Below are positions 47,231 to 55,498 of a stretch of DNA of 64,000 nt, one piece after another. The stretch is taken from positions 1-64,000 of the forward strand of contig JASJCI010000037.1 of assembly GCA_030066085.1 (NCBI GenBank). The letters run 5' to 3'. Numbering within the stretch: the stretch's first letter is position 1; each line of letters opens with the position of its first letter. The DNA is from Gammaproteobacteria bacterium (GTDB lineage: Bacteria; Pseudomonadota; Gammaproteobacteria; GCA-001735895). Below the pieces are notes generated by a model. That model did not search any database, was not told the origin of the DNA, and worked only from the letters and a program-made list of their open reading frames with translations. The position numbers and the translations under genes were made by a program.

Positions 47231-48036
47231 TGGAGCCGGTGTTCGCCAACGGCGCTTCTAACCAGTCGGAAATGCCGTTTGCGCTGGTGCAGGGCGAACC
47301 GCTGACCGTGATTCCGCAGGACCTCTACATTCCGCCGGATGCGCTGCTGGTATTCCTCGAGGCCTTCGAGGGGCCGCTCGACCTGCTGCTGTACCTGATC
47401 AAGCGGCAGAATATCGACGTCCTGAACATCCCGATCGCGGCGATCACGAAGCAGTACATGGAGTATATCCACCTGATGGAGCAGCTCGAGCTCGAGCTCG
47501 CCGCCGAGTACCTGGTGATGGCGTCGATGCTGGCCGAAATCAAGTCGCGCATGCTGTTGCCGCGCCCGGTGACCGACGACGACGAGGAAGATCCGCGTGC
47601 CGAGCTGGTGCGGCGGTTGCAGGAATACGAACAGTTCAAGCAGGCGGCCGAGGACCTCGATGCACTCGACCGGCTGGAGCGCGAAATTCACCTCACCAGC
47701 ATCGATATTCCGAAATTCGAAATCGACGTGCCGCTGCCCGAGATCAACATCAACGACCTGATGAGCGCGTTTCGCGACGTGGTCAACCGTGCCGAGCAGT
47801 TCGCCGCGCACCATGTCGAGCGTGAACCCCTGTCGGTGCGTGAGCGCATGGTTATCGTGCTCGAGCGCATTTCGGCGGAGGAATTCAGCAGTTTTGCCGA
47901 CTTCTTCGATCCGCGCGAGGGGCGTATGGGTGTGGTGGTCAGTTTCATCGCTATCCTCGAGCTGCTCAAGGAGTCCCTGATCGAACTCGTGCAGAGCGGC
48001 CCCTACGCGCCGATTTACGTCAAGGCGAACGGCTGA
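47230..48036 (+). CDS. scpA: Segregation and condensation protein A
   Basis: ScpA kleisin, 268 residues, bridging the SMC heads. After a family-variable N-terminus of about 35 residues, the core begins FEGPLDLLLYLIKRQNIDVLNIPIAAITKQYMEYI, seen in segments, with helices that bind SMC. The C-terminal winged helix includes ERMVIVLERISAEEFSSF and VVSFIAILELLKE. Adjacent scpB and the smc gene in this window give the complete condensin set. Confidence 0.94.
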   Translation: MEPVFANGASNQSEMPFALVQGEPLTVIPQDLYIPPDALLVFLEAFEGPLDLLLYLIKRQNIDVLNIPIAAITKQYMEYIHLMEQLELELAAEYLVMASMLAEIKSRMLLPRPVTDDDEEDPRAELVRRLQEYEQFKQAAEDLDALDRLEREIHLTSIDIPKFEIDVPLPEININDLMSAFRDVVNRAEQFAAHHVEREPLSVRERMVIVLERISAEEFSSFADFFDPREGRMGVVVSFIAILELLKESLIELVQSGPYAPIYVKANG

Positions 48037-48620
48037 TGGACGCGGATAAGCTGAGGTCGATCCTGGAGGCGCTGTTTGCCGCCGCCGACAAGCCCCTGTC
48101 GGTCAACCAGCTGTTCGAGCTGTTCGTCGGTGATATCGAACAGCCCGGCAAGGACGAGATTCGCAAGGCCATTCACGAGCTGCAGGCGCGCTACGAGTCC
48201 GGCGGCATGGAACTGAAGCAGGTCGCGTCCGGATTCCGCCTGCAGGTGCGGCCGGAATTCGAGACCTGGGTGGCACGCCTGTGGGAGCAGAAGCCGCCGC
48301 GCTACTCTCGTGCGCTGATGGAGACGCTGGCGCTGATCGCCTACCGCCAGCCGATCACGCGCGGCGAGATCGAGGACATCCGTGGCGTCAGCGTCAGCAG
48401 CAATATCATCAAGACGCTGCAGGAGCGCGAGTGGGTCAAGCCGCTCGGACACAAGGAGGTCCCGGGGCGTCCCACCCTCTACGGCACGACGCGCGAATTT
48501 CTCGATTACTTCAATCTCAAATCGCTCAACCAGCTGCCCACGCTGGCCGAAATCCGCGATCTCGACCAGTTCAACCCCGAGTTCGAGTTCGATGACAGCG
48601 GCGAAGCCGCCGCGCAATAG
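48036..48620 (+). CDS. scpB: Segregation and condensation protein B
   Basis: ScpB, 194 residues, a tandem winged-helix protein that binds ScpA. ILEALFAAADKPLSVNQLFELF forms the first domain; the family hallmark is SRALMETLALIAYRQPITRGEIEDIRGVSVSSNIIKTL, seen across residues 90-127, then GRPTLYGTTREFLDYFNL. Start and stop overlap with scpA as TGATG. The interval that follows contains repeats rather than another gene. Confidence 0.95.
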   Translation: MDADKLRSILEALFAAADKPLSVNQLFELFVGDIEQPGKDEIRKAIHELQARYESGGMELKQVASGFRLQVRPEFETWVARLWEQKPPRYSRALMETLALIAYRQPITRGEIEDIRGVSVSSNIIKTLQEREWVKPLGHKEVPGRPTLYGTTREFLDYFNLKSLNQLPTLAEIRDLDQFNPEFEFDDSGEAAAQ

Positions 48621-48631
48621 CGCACTCATGC

Positions 48632-48673
48632 GCTTCGCGTAAGCGGTCATTGCGAGCGCAGCGAAGCAGTCTC
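48632..48673. repeat. CATTGCGAG/GCGAAGC element
   Basis: GCTTCGC (48632-48638) pairs with GCGAAGC (48661-48667). The right half contains CATTGCGAGCGCAGCGAAGC (48648-48667), matching a short motif known from many bacterial intergenic repeats. Confidence 0.6.
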
Positions 48674-48728
48674 CCGGGTAATATCAGCACCGGCCTGATC
48701 CCGGCACCCCTGTCAATCCAGTCTAAAC

Positions 48729-48743
48729 CGGGGTCAGACCCCG
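48729..48743. repeat. GGGGTC-A-GACCCC palindrome
   Basis: CGGGGTC and GACCCCG are separated by one A and followed by TTTT. The same arms occur at 29297-29314, implying a dispersed family. Confidence 0.65.
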
Positions 48744-48763
48744 TTTTCCGCGAGCTCCTGTCG

Positions 48764-48784
48764 CCCCGCGACTCGATCGCGGGG
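48764..48784. repeat. CCCCGCGA/TCGCGGGG stem-loop
   Basis: A perfect 8-bp inverted repeat with a 5-nt CTCGA loop. No T-run follows, so a simple terminator is unlikely. Confidence 0.6.
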
Positions 48785-48810
48785 TCCAGGGTTAGTCGGT
48801 ACGGCCTGGA

Positions 48811-48831
48811 TACCGCGGTCAAGCCGCGGTA
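48811..48831. repeat. TACCGCGG/CCGCGGTA stem-loop
   Basis: A perfect 8-bp inverted repeat with a 5-nt TCAAG loop, followed by TGACAGATAAGGA, a combination also familiar from intergenic repeats. Confidence 0.6.
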
Positions 48832-48962
48832 TGACAGATAAGGAACAGGGAGCAGGTCCCGTTTTTCAGTTAAGGTCGCAAAGCCGGCCGCGATCTTCCG
48901 CGCTGGTCGCATCCTTTGGCCGCCCGGCTCAATGAATCCGTGGCGCGGCCGATACAGCGTTC

Positions 48963-49937
48963 ATGCGCAAATTTGTCCCTGTGATTCTGCCTCTACTCGC
49001 GGTTAGCCTGCTGCTTGCGGCCTGCACCGAGCGCAAGCAGGCGCTCGAAACCTGGGTGCATGCCGATACCGGCTCCTACGGTGCCGCGCTGAGTCCCGAC
49101 GGTCGCCTGCTGTTGACCGGCGAGATCGGCGGTTTCGCGCGCGTATGGGACCTCGAGCGCAACCAGGTGCGCTACAGCCTGCAGCACGAGGAAGGTGATG
49201 CCGGCGGCATCATAGCGGCAGCGTTTTCCGCGCGCGGCGACGTGCTCGTAACCGTCGAACAGAATTCGATCGCGCGCTGGGCGGTTGCCAGCGGCCGGCT
49301 GACCGGCTACTGGACCTGGCCCAACCTGACCGACGTCGCGGTCTCGGCGGACGGACGCTACGCGCTGATCGGCAGCAAGGACAACCAGGCCGTTTACTTC
49401 GACATGGTCGAGGGTCGCATGCGCTACGTGTTCGCGCACCACGAAAAGGTCACCAGCGTGGCGCTTTCGCGTGACGGACGCTACGCGCTCACCGGTGCCG
49501 ACGACTGGCACGCGAGCCTGTGGGACCTGCGCGACGGCAGCCATCGCTGGTCGAAGAACCTCGAATACAAGATCTCGCTGGTCGAACTGTCAGACGACGG
49601 TGAACTCGCGCTGGCGAACGCCTTTATCGGCGATGCGCGGATCTATCGCACTGCCGGCGAAGGCCAGCTGGTTTCGCGCCTCGACGAGGTCCGCATGACC
49701 CTGGTATCGGCCGATTTCTCCGATGACAATCGTGTCCTCGCTACCGGGCGCGCGGCCAAGGGCATCGACGTGTGGGAGGTAGCCAGCGGCCAGCGGCGAG
49801 AGACCTGGAAGCCGGCGGTCAAGCACCGGGTGCAGCCGGATTCGGCCACTATCCTCGACCTCGTGCTCGACGCCAACGCGCGCACCCTGATTTCGGAATC
49901 CTCGTCCGGCATCGGCCAGAAGTGGGCCATCAACTGA
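48963..49937 (+). CDS. WD40-repeat lipoprotein
   Basis: A 324-residue lipoprotein with lipobox LLAAC (Cys near residue 21) and about six or seven WD40-type blades. Repeats such as YGAALSPDGRLLLTGEIGGFARVWDLE, DVAVSADGRYALIGSKDNQAVYFD and SVALSRDGRYALTGADDWHASLWDL show the expected GH-WD-like spacing. It is probably tethered in the outer or inner membrane facing the periplasm and acts as a protein-interaction scaffold. It was not assigned to a named family, and no operon partner is obvious. Confidence 0.85.
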   Translation: MRKFVPVILPLLAVSLLLAACTERKQALETWVHADTGSYGAALSPDGRLLLTGEIGGFARVWDLERNQVRYSLQHEEGDAGGIIAAAFSARGDVLVTVEQNSIARWAVASGRLTGYWTWPNLTDVAVSADGRYALIGSKDNQAVYFDMVEGRMRYVFAHHEKVTSVALSRDGRYALTGADDWHASLWDLRDGSHRWSKNLEYKISLVELSDDGELALANAFIGDARIYRTAGEGQLVSRLDEVRMTLVSADFSDDNRVLATGRAAKGIDVWEVASGQRRETWKPAVKHRVQPDSATILDLVLDANARTLISESSSGIGQKWAIN

Positions 49938-50010
49938 GCGCGATTGCGCGGCGTCGGCACGGCTCACACGATCCGCAACGATGCCGGCTGGGTCCCGCCG
50001 CGATTGCGGG

Positions 50011-50016
50011 TATAAT
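50011..50016 (+). promoter_or_regulatory. Perfect -10 element, possible leaderless start of rluB
   Basis: TATAAT ends 6 nt before the rluB ATG. With standard -10 to start-site spacing the mRNA would begin at or next to the ATG. No Shine-Dalgarno sequence is present between them and no strong -35 is seen. Confidence 0.45.
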
Positions 50017-50022
50017 CGCGCG

Positions 50023-50787
50023 ATGCAGAGAATCCAGAAATACCTTGCCAGCCAGGGCGCGGGGTCGCGCCGGCAGATAGACGCGCTGCTGCAGCAGGGA
50101 CGCATCAGCGTCAATGGCAAGATCGCCAAACCCGGCGACCAGGTCGAAGGGCGCGAGAAAATCGCGATCGACGGCAAACTGCTGCGGCTGCAGCGCCACC
50201 CGGGTCGCGGCAAGATCCTGCTGTATCACAAACCGGTTGGCCAGGTCTGTACGCGCGATGACCCGGAGGGCCGCGACGACGTTTTTCAGCATCTGCCGGG
50301 CCTGCGGCAGGGGCGCTGGATCAGCGTTGGCCGGCTCGACATCAACACCAGCGGCCTGCTGCTGTTCACCACCGACGGCGAGCTGGCCAATCGCCTGATG
50401 CACCCGTCGTTCGAAGTCGAGCGCGAGTACGCGGTACGCGTACATGGCGAAGTGACGCCGGACATGCTGCAGCAGTTGCGCGACGGGGTCGATCTCGACG
50501 ACGGGCCCGCGCACTTCGAAGAGATCGTCGACGCCGGCGGTACGGGGCGCAATCACTGGTACCACGTGGTACTGCGCGAGGGGCGTAACCGGGAAGTGCG
50601 TCGCCTGTGGGAAGCGGTTGGGGTCGAGGTCAGCCGCCTGGTACGCGTACGCTACGAGCGTTTCAACCTGCCGCGCTGGCTCAAGCCCGGGCGCCATCGT
50701 TTCGTCGACGAGGGCGAGGTACGACGCACGCGCGCGCGGCTCGGGCTGAAGAACGAGGTCGGGGTAAAGTCCGGCCGGCGGCGCTGA
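50023..50787 (+). CDS. rluB: 23S rRNA pseudouridine(2605) synthase RluB
   Basis: A 254-residue RsuA-family pseudouridine synthase. An S4-like N-terminal RNA-binding domain (RIQKYLASQGAGSRRQIDALLQQGRISVNG, in segments) is followed by the catalytic motif GRLDINTSGLLLFTTDGELA, with the catalytic Asp near residue 106, and RNREVRRLWEAVGVEVSRLVRVRY. RluB rather than RluE or RsuA fits by the position next to scpB. Its stop overlaps the next gene as ATGA. Confidence 0.9.
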   Translation: MQRIQKYLASQGAGSRRQIDALLQQGRISVNGKIAKPGDQVEGREKIAIDGKLLRLQRHPGRGKILLYHKPVGQVCTRDDPEGRDDVFQHLPGLRQGRWISVGRLDINTSGLLLFTTDGELANRLMHPSFEVEREYAVRVHGEVTPDMLQQLRDGVDLDDGPAHFEEIVDAGGTGRNHWYHVVLREGRNREVRRLWEAVGVEVSRLVRVRYERFNLPRWLKPGRHRFVDEGEVRRTRARLGLKNEVGVKSGRRR

Positions 50788-51245
50788 TGAGCACTACGCG
50801 TCTCGGCAAACTCTGTCGCGCGGTGTTACCGGCGAACTACGAGCGCGTGGTGCGCGATATACCGGCCGTCGAACGTTTCCTCGACGAAAACCTGCCGCCG
50901 ACGCTGCGCCGCAACCTGACCCTGTTGACCCTCGACCAGGCCGAACTGGTTATCGGTGCCCACAGTCCCGCGGTGGCCAATTACCTGCGCCTGCACCTGG
51001 CCGAACTCGGCCAGCAGCTGCGCGAGTCCCTGCAGTTCGACCGTGAAATCCGCGTCAGGACCGTGCCGCCGTCGCTGCTGCGCGTCGACGGCAAACCGGC
51101 GGCGCACAAACGCGTACCGCGGCCGGTTGCCGAAGATACCGTCGGCGCGATCGAACGCAGCGCCGACTGGATCGAAGACGAATCGCTGCGAGACGCCCTG
51201 CGCGATCTCGCCGACGCCCTCAAATCCGAATCCGAGCGAGATTGA
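50787..51245 (+). CDS. DciA/DUF721-like protein
   Basis: A 152-residue protein. The N-terminal KH-like half (LTLLTLDQAELVIGAHSPAVANYLRLHLAEL) matches the DUF721 domain of DciA, the ancestral helicase operator that recruits DnaB in bacteria lacking DnaC/DnaI. The C-terminal part is predicted disordered, then helical. Identity as true DciA is uncertain; other DUF721 proteins have no known role. ATG 50787 overlaps the rluB stop, and the DmdA-like gene follows after 6 nt. Confidence 0.6.
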   Translation: MSTTRLGKLCRAVLPANYERVVRDIPAVERFLDENLPPTLRRNLTLLTLDQAELVIGAHSPAVANYLRLHLAELGQQLRESLQFDREIRVRTVPPSLLRVDGKPAAHKRVPRPVAEDTVGAIERSADWIEDESLRDALRDLADALKSESERD

Positions 51246-51251
51246 TTCGAC

Positions 51252-52370
51252 ATGTCCTACACCATCGGTATCGCGCCCAATATTCGCAAGTCGCCTTACT
51301 TCGACGCGACCGTCGAGGACGGCGTGCAGGCGTTTTCGGTCTACAACCACATGTATATTCCGGCGCACTTCGGCGACCCGGACGCGGAATACCGCCGCCT
51401 CGTCGACGGCGTCGCTATGTGGGACGTGGCGGCCCAGCGACAGGTGGAGATTCGCGGGCCCGACGCGGAAGAGCTGGTGGCGTACCTGTGCGCGCGCGAT
51501 GTCTACCGCACCCGCGTCGGCCAGGGGCGCTACGTTCCGCTCTGCAATCACGACGGGCTGTTGCTCAACGATCCCGTGCTGTTGAAACTGTCGGCTCAGC
51601 AGTTCTGGCTGTCGATTGCCGACAGCGATATCGAACTCTGGGCGCGCGCTATTGCGGCCGAGCGCGACTACGATGTCGAAGTCGGCGAAGCGGACGTGTC
51701 GCCACTCGCGATCCAGGGCCCGCGGGCCGAGGCGGTTGTTACCGACCTGTTCGGTGACTGGGCCGGGCAACTCGGGTATTTCGCTTTCCGCGAGACCGAG
51801 CTCGATGGCATTCCGCTGGTACTCGCGCGCTCGGGCTGGTCGAAGCAGGGCGGCTTCGAGCTATACCTGCGCGATGCCGGGCGAGGCGGTGAACTGTGGC
51901 AACGGGTGCGCAGCGCGGGCCAGGCTTACGCTATCGGGCCGGGCGCACCCAACGACGCCGAGCGTATCGAAAGCGGCCTGCTGTCCTGGGGCGCCGATTG
52001 CCGCCTGCAGGTCGACCCGGCCAACCCGTTCGAGCTGGGACTGGATGCCTTTGTCGACCTCGAAGTCGAACACGACTTCATCGGCAAGCAGGCGTTGCTG
52101 CGGATTCGCGCGATCGGGCCGGCGCGCCGCCGGGTCGGTTTTGTTATCGACGGCGAAGCGGTTGCGGGCAACAGCGCGCCCATCGATATCCGCCTGCGCG
52201 AGCGCAAGGTCGGCAGCCTGCACGAGATAGCTTATTCGCCTAGACTGCGGAGAAACCTGGGTCTCGGCCTGATCGATATCGAGGTCGAGGACGATGAGCG
52301 CGGGCTGCAGTCAGTGGTCGACGGCGCCCCGCGCGCACTCGAAATCCGTGCCTTGCCGTTTATTGGCTGA
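51252..52370 (+). CDS. DmdA-like tetrahydrofolate-dependent demethylase (GcvT family)
   Basis: A 372-residue GcvT-fold protein. It resembles dimethylsulfoniopropionate demethylase DmdA more than glycine-cleavage T-protein: the early IRKSPYFDATVEDGV-VYNHM block, WDVAAQRQVEIRGPDAEELV, NDPVLLKLS-FWLSIADSDI, VSPLAIQGPRAE, ARSGWSKQGGFELYL and PNDAERIESGLLSWG all parallel DmdA, and the length is close to the about 369-residue reference enzyme. DmdA transfers a methyl group from DMSP to tetrahydrofolate. No gcvH or gcvP is nearby. Close relatives that are not DMSP demethylases exist, so the substrate is inferred. Confidence 0.65.
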   Translation: MSYTIGIAPNIRKSPYFDATVEDGVQAFSVYNHMYIPAHFGDPDAEYRRLVDGVAMWDVAAQRQVEIRGPDAEELVAYLCARDVYRTRVGQGRYVPLCNHDGLLLNDPVLLKLSAQQFWLSIADSDIELWARAIAAERDYDVEVGEADVSPLAIQGPRAEAVVTDLFGDWAGQLGYFAFRETELDGIPLVLARSGWSKQGGFELYLRDAGRGGELWQRVRSAGQAYAIGPGAPNDAERIESGLLSWGADCRLQVDPANPFELGLDAFVDLEVEHDFIGKQALLRIRAIGPARRRVGFVIDGEAVAGNSAPIDIRLRERKVGSLHEIAYSPRLRRNLGLGLIDIEVEDDERGLQSVVDGAPRALEIRALPFIG

Positions 52371-52387
52371 CGCCCGCTTCAGCGCAA

Positions 52388-55300
52388 TCACGCCTTGCGG
52401 GACAGCAGGCGGCGCGGCGCGGCGTGCAGGTCGTCGAGCACGGCCAGCAGGCACGGTATCAGGATCAGCGTGATCGGCGTGGCGAACAGGATGCCGTATC
52501 CCATCGCCAGTGCCATCGGCGCCGAGAACGGATCGGAACCGCCGAGACCGTAGGCCATGGGCAACAGTCCCGCGACGGTCGTAATCGAAGTCAGCACGAT
52601 CGGGCGCAGGCGGGTCCTGGTCGCGTTGACGATCCGCTCGTGCCGGCTGGTCTCGGGATGCGTCTCGCCGAGCCGGTTGACGAGGTTGACCAGGATCAGC
52701 GAATCGTTGACCACGATGCCGGTCAAACCGACGACGCCCAGCATCGCCAGGAAGCCGAACGCGGTACCGTGCAGCGCGAAGGCCACGATCACGCCGACCA
52801 GGCCGAAGGGGATTGCGATCATGACCATGACCGGCTGGGTCAGCGAGTCGAACAGCAGCACCAGCAGCAGGTAGATTCCGACCGCCGCGGCGATGAAGGC
52901 CACCACCAGGCTGCCCATCGATTCGGCGGACTCCTCGGCCTCGCCACCAACCACGATGCGCATACCCGGCCAGTCGCGGTCCAGATCGATGCCTTGCGTG
53001 GCCGCGGCGGTTGCCAGCAGCGGCGTGGTCAACTCCTTGGTCACGTCGGCGGTAACGGTGATCGCGCGCTCGTTGTCGAAGTGATAAACGTTCGCAGGCC
53101 CCGCTTCGATGCCGAATGCGGCTACTTCCTCGAGGCGAATGAACTCGCCGCGCGCATTCGGTACCACCAGGTCGGCCAGCGTGTCGAGCGACGAACGCGC
53201 GGTTTCCTCGAACAGTACGCGGAAATCGACGTCCTCGTCGCCGTAGCGCACCGAGGTTACGATTTCACCATCGAAGGCGAGGCGCACGTTGCGCGCGATG
53301 TCGGCCACGGTCAGGGCCGAGTCGGCCAGGCGGATGTAATCGATGTCGATACTGATCTGTTCCTTGCCCTGTTTGTCATCGCGATCGATGTCCTTGACGC
53401 CGTCGATGGCCTGCAGGCGTTCGACGATCAGGTCGGCGAGCCGCGGTCGCATTTCATCGTCACTGCCGACGACGCGAATCGTGACCGGGCGCCCGACCGG
53501 TGGGCCGCCGCTGTCGATGACGAACGACGTGCGCTCGATCTCGGTGATGGTCTGCGACTGCGCGCGCAGTTGTTCGACGATCTCGTCGGCGTTGCGCGCG
53601 CGGGTTGCGAATGGCGTGAGGTAAACGCCGATGAAGGCCCAGTGCTCGTTTTCACCCTGGAAAAATCCGCCGAGGCCACCGAGCCGGGTGACGTAGGACT
53701 CGACTTCGCCGGCGGGCAGTTGCTCGACCATGTTTTCGAGCTTGCGCATAACGTCCGAGGTGTGATCCAGCGAGGAACCGATCGGCAGCTCGACCAGCAC
53801 GAAGAAACTGTCGGCCGACTGGGTCGGGAACAGCACAAAATCCATGTAGCGGGCGGCGTAGCCGAAAGCGCTGGCCAGCATCAGCGAGGCAGCCAGGATC
53901 ACCCCGTAGCGCCAGCGCAGCATGCGCTCGAGCAAGCGGCCGAAGCGGTGCTTGATCGATTCGATATCCAGGCGCCCGGGTTCGCTGCTGCGATCCAGCT
54001 TGCGCTCGCCCACGCCCCAGATCAGGTGCGCCGGCAACGCAATCGTCAGTTCGAAGAAAGACACCAGCAGCGCGAGAACCACGACCAGCGGGATGACATA
54101 GATAAAATCACCCAGCGTGCCGGTCATGAAGAACATCGGTGCAAAGGCCAGCCCGGTAGTCGCGAGCGTGGTGATCACCGGCTTGAAGACCGCGGCGGCA
54201 CCCTCGACCGCGGCGTCGAGCGCGGCCATACCCTGTTCGCGGTAGCGCCAGATATTCTCGGCAACCACGATACCGTCGTCGACGATGATACCGATGACCA
54301 GGATCATCGCGCCGAGCGCGATCGAATCGAGATAGGCACCGAACACCGGCAGCAGGAAGATCGTCCCGAGCAGCGCCACCGGGATACCCATGGCAACCCA
54401 GAAAGCCGAGCGCAGGTCGAGAAACAGCGTCAGCGTCAGCAGTACCAGGACGAGGCCGAGCGCACCGTTCGACAGCACCACGGCGAGACGATTGTTGACG
54501 TTTTGCGAGATGTCGTTGGAAAACTCGATGCGCACGCCTGCGGGCAGGCGATGCTGGTTGTCCTCGATGAATTCCTTTATCCGCTCCACCGTGCGGATGA
54601 TGTCGGCGCTTTCCTTCTTGTAGACCACGAACGAAATGGCCGATGCGCCGTTCATGCGCGAGCGCACCTTTTCGGGCTCGAAACTGTCCTTGACGATGGC
54701 GAGATCGCTGACCCGGACCTGGGTCCCGTCCGCGGTCACGTCGACGATCACGTCCGCGACCTCGAGCGGGTCTTCGAACTGCGCCAGCGTGACGATGTTC
54801 TTTTCGCTGGTGTAGGACTCGAACGACCCGCCGCTGGCGCGGATGTTACGATTGGCGATGGCGCTGACAAGCTGTGCGCCCGGAATCTGCCACTGTTCTA
54901 GCGCATCCTGCAGCATCTCGATGTGGATCTCGCGATCGCGGTAACCGAAGCGCTCCAGTCGCGCCACCCCGTCGATATTCTCGAGCTGCTTTTCCGCGCG
55001 CCGGGCGATTTCGCGCAGGGTGGGGTAGGGAATTTCGCCGCTCAGGCCGACCTCGATGATCGGGATGCCGGTCGCGGTGGTGATCTCGCGTACCACGGGT
55101 TGCTCGTCCACCTCGGGCGGGAAGTCCGAGGTGCGCGCAACCGCGTCGCGGACATCGGTTTTGACCTTGTCCAGATCCCTGGAGTCGAGGTCGATCTTGA
55201 CGTAGATGATGGAAATGTTTTCCATCGAAAACGACGTGAAACGCTTGAGACCGTCGACCTCCTTGAGTTCTTCCTCGATCTTGTTGGTGACGTTGAGCTC

Positions 55301-55480
55301 GACGTCCTGCGGCGATGCCCCGGGGTAGCGCGTGGTAATGACCATCTCGGCCAGGTCGACGCCGGGAAAGTTGTCGCGCTGGATGTGCGTCAGCGTACCG
55401 AGGCCGAGCAACACGACCATCAACGTAAACACGTTGGCGAGCGTATGCCGGCTGGCGAAATAACGCAGACAGGCTTTCAT
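52388..55480 (-). CDS. RND-family efflux transporter, inner-membrane pump
   Basis: A 1030-residue AcrB-like resistance-nodulation-division permease. The protein begins with a membrane helix (FTLMVVLLGLGTLTHI), has a large periplasmic porter domain after TM1, and a DD pair in the fourth helix (IIVDDGIVVAENIW, near residue 400) that relays protons. A second set of helices follows the second porter domain (LVVAFIAAAVGIYLLLVLLF onward). Divergence within the periplasmic domains does not allow the substrate to be named. It is transcribed with its adaptor, 18 nt upstream; no TolC-type channel is encoded here. Confidence 0.93.
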   Translation of the reverse strand: MKACLRYFASRHTLANVFTLMVVLLGLGTLTHIQRDNFPGVDLAEMVITTRYPGASPQDVELNVTNKIEEELKEVDGLKRFTSFSMENISIIYVKIDLDSRDLDKVKTDVRDAVARTSDFPPEVDEQPVVREITTATGIPIIEVGLSGEIPYPTLREIARRAEKQLENIDGVARLERFGYRDREIHIEMLQDALEQWQIPGAQLVSAIANRNIRASGGSFESYTSEKNIVTLAQFEDPLEVADVIVDVTADGTQVRVSDLAIVKDSFEPEKVRSRMNGASAISFVVYKKESADIIRTVERIKEFIEDNQHRLPAGVRIEFSNDISQNVNNRLAVVLSNGALGLVLVLLTLTLFLDLRSAFWVAMGIPVALLGTIFLLPVFGAYLDSIALGAMILVIGIIVDDGIVVAENIWRYREQGMAALDAAVEGAAAVFKPVITTLATTGLAFAPMFFMTGTLGDFIYVIPLVVVLALLVSFFELTIALPAHLIWGVGERKLDRSSEPGRLDIESIKHRFGRLLERMLRWRYGVILAASLMLASAFGYAARYMDFVLFPTQSADSFFVLVELPIGSSLDHTSDVMRKLENMVEQLPAGEVESYVTRLGGLGGFFQGENEHWAFIGVYLTPFATRARNADEIVEQLRAQSQTITEIERTSFVIDSGGPPVGRPVTIRVVGSDDEMRPRLADLIVERLQAIDGVKDIDRDDKQGKEQISIDIDYIRLADSALTVADIARNVRLAFDGEIVTSVRYGDEDVDFRVLFEETARSSLDTLADLVVPNARGEFIRLEEVAAFGIEAGPANVYHFDNERAITVTADVTKELTTPLLATAAATQGIDLDRDWPGMRIVVGGEAEESAESMGSLVVAFIAAAVGIYLLLVLLFDSLTQPVMVMIAIPFGLVGVIVAFALHGTAFGFLAMLGVVGLTGIVVNDSLILVNLVNRLGETHPETSRHERIVNATRTRLRPIVLTSITTVAGLLPMAYGLGGSDPFSAPMALAMGYGILFATPITLILIPCLLAVLDDLHAAPRRLLSRKA

Positions 55481-55498
55481 CCGCGAACCGGCCCGCCG

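Larger units (their letters stand above)
48621..48962. repeat. Cluster of small palindromic repeats (REP-like)
   Basis: A 342-nt gene-free interval packed with at least four unrelated small palindromes in about 200 nt (each listed separately). No protein-coding frame is convincing. The composition differs from neighbouring genes. Such mosaics are typical of intergenic repetitive elements, often moved by REP-associated tyrosine transposases; no such transposase is in the window. A weak T-tailed hairpin (GGGA-GCAGG-TCCC then GTTTTT at about 48849-48866) could end the scpB transcript. Confidence 0.75.

Noticed and set aside
48621-48962. A CRISPR array or tRNA in the repeat-rich interval
   Set aside because: The palindromes are unrelated to one another and not regularly spaced, and no cloverleaf with a T-arm was found.
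51252-52370. Calling this gene glycine-cleavage T-protein (gcvT)
   Set aside because: The motifs match DmdA better, and gcvH and gcvP are not nearby.
52424-54901. An 825-residue open frame antisense to the RND pump
   Set aside because: It is the mirror of strong third-position GC bias in the pump gene; no domain is recognisable.
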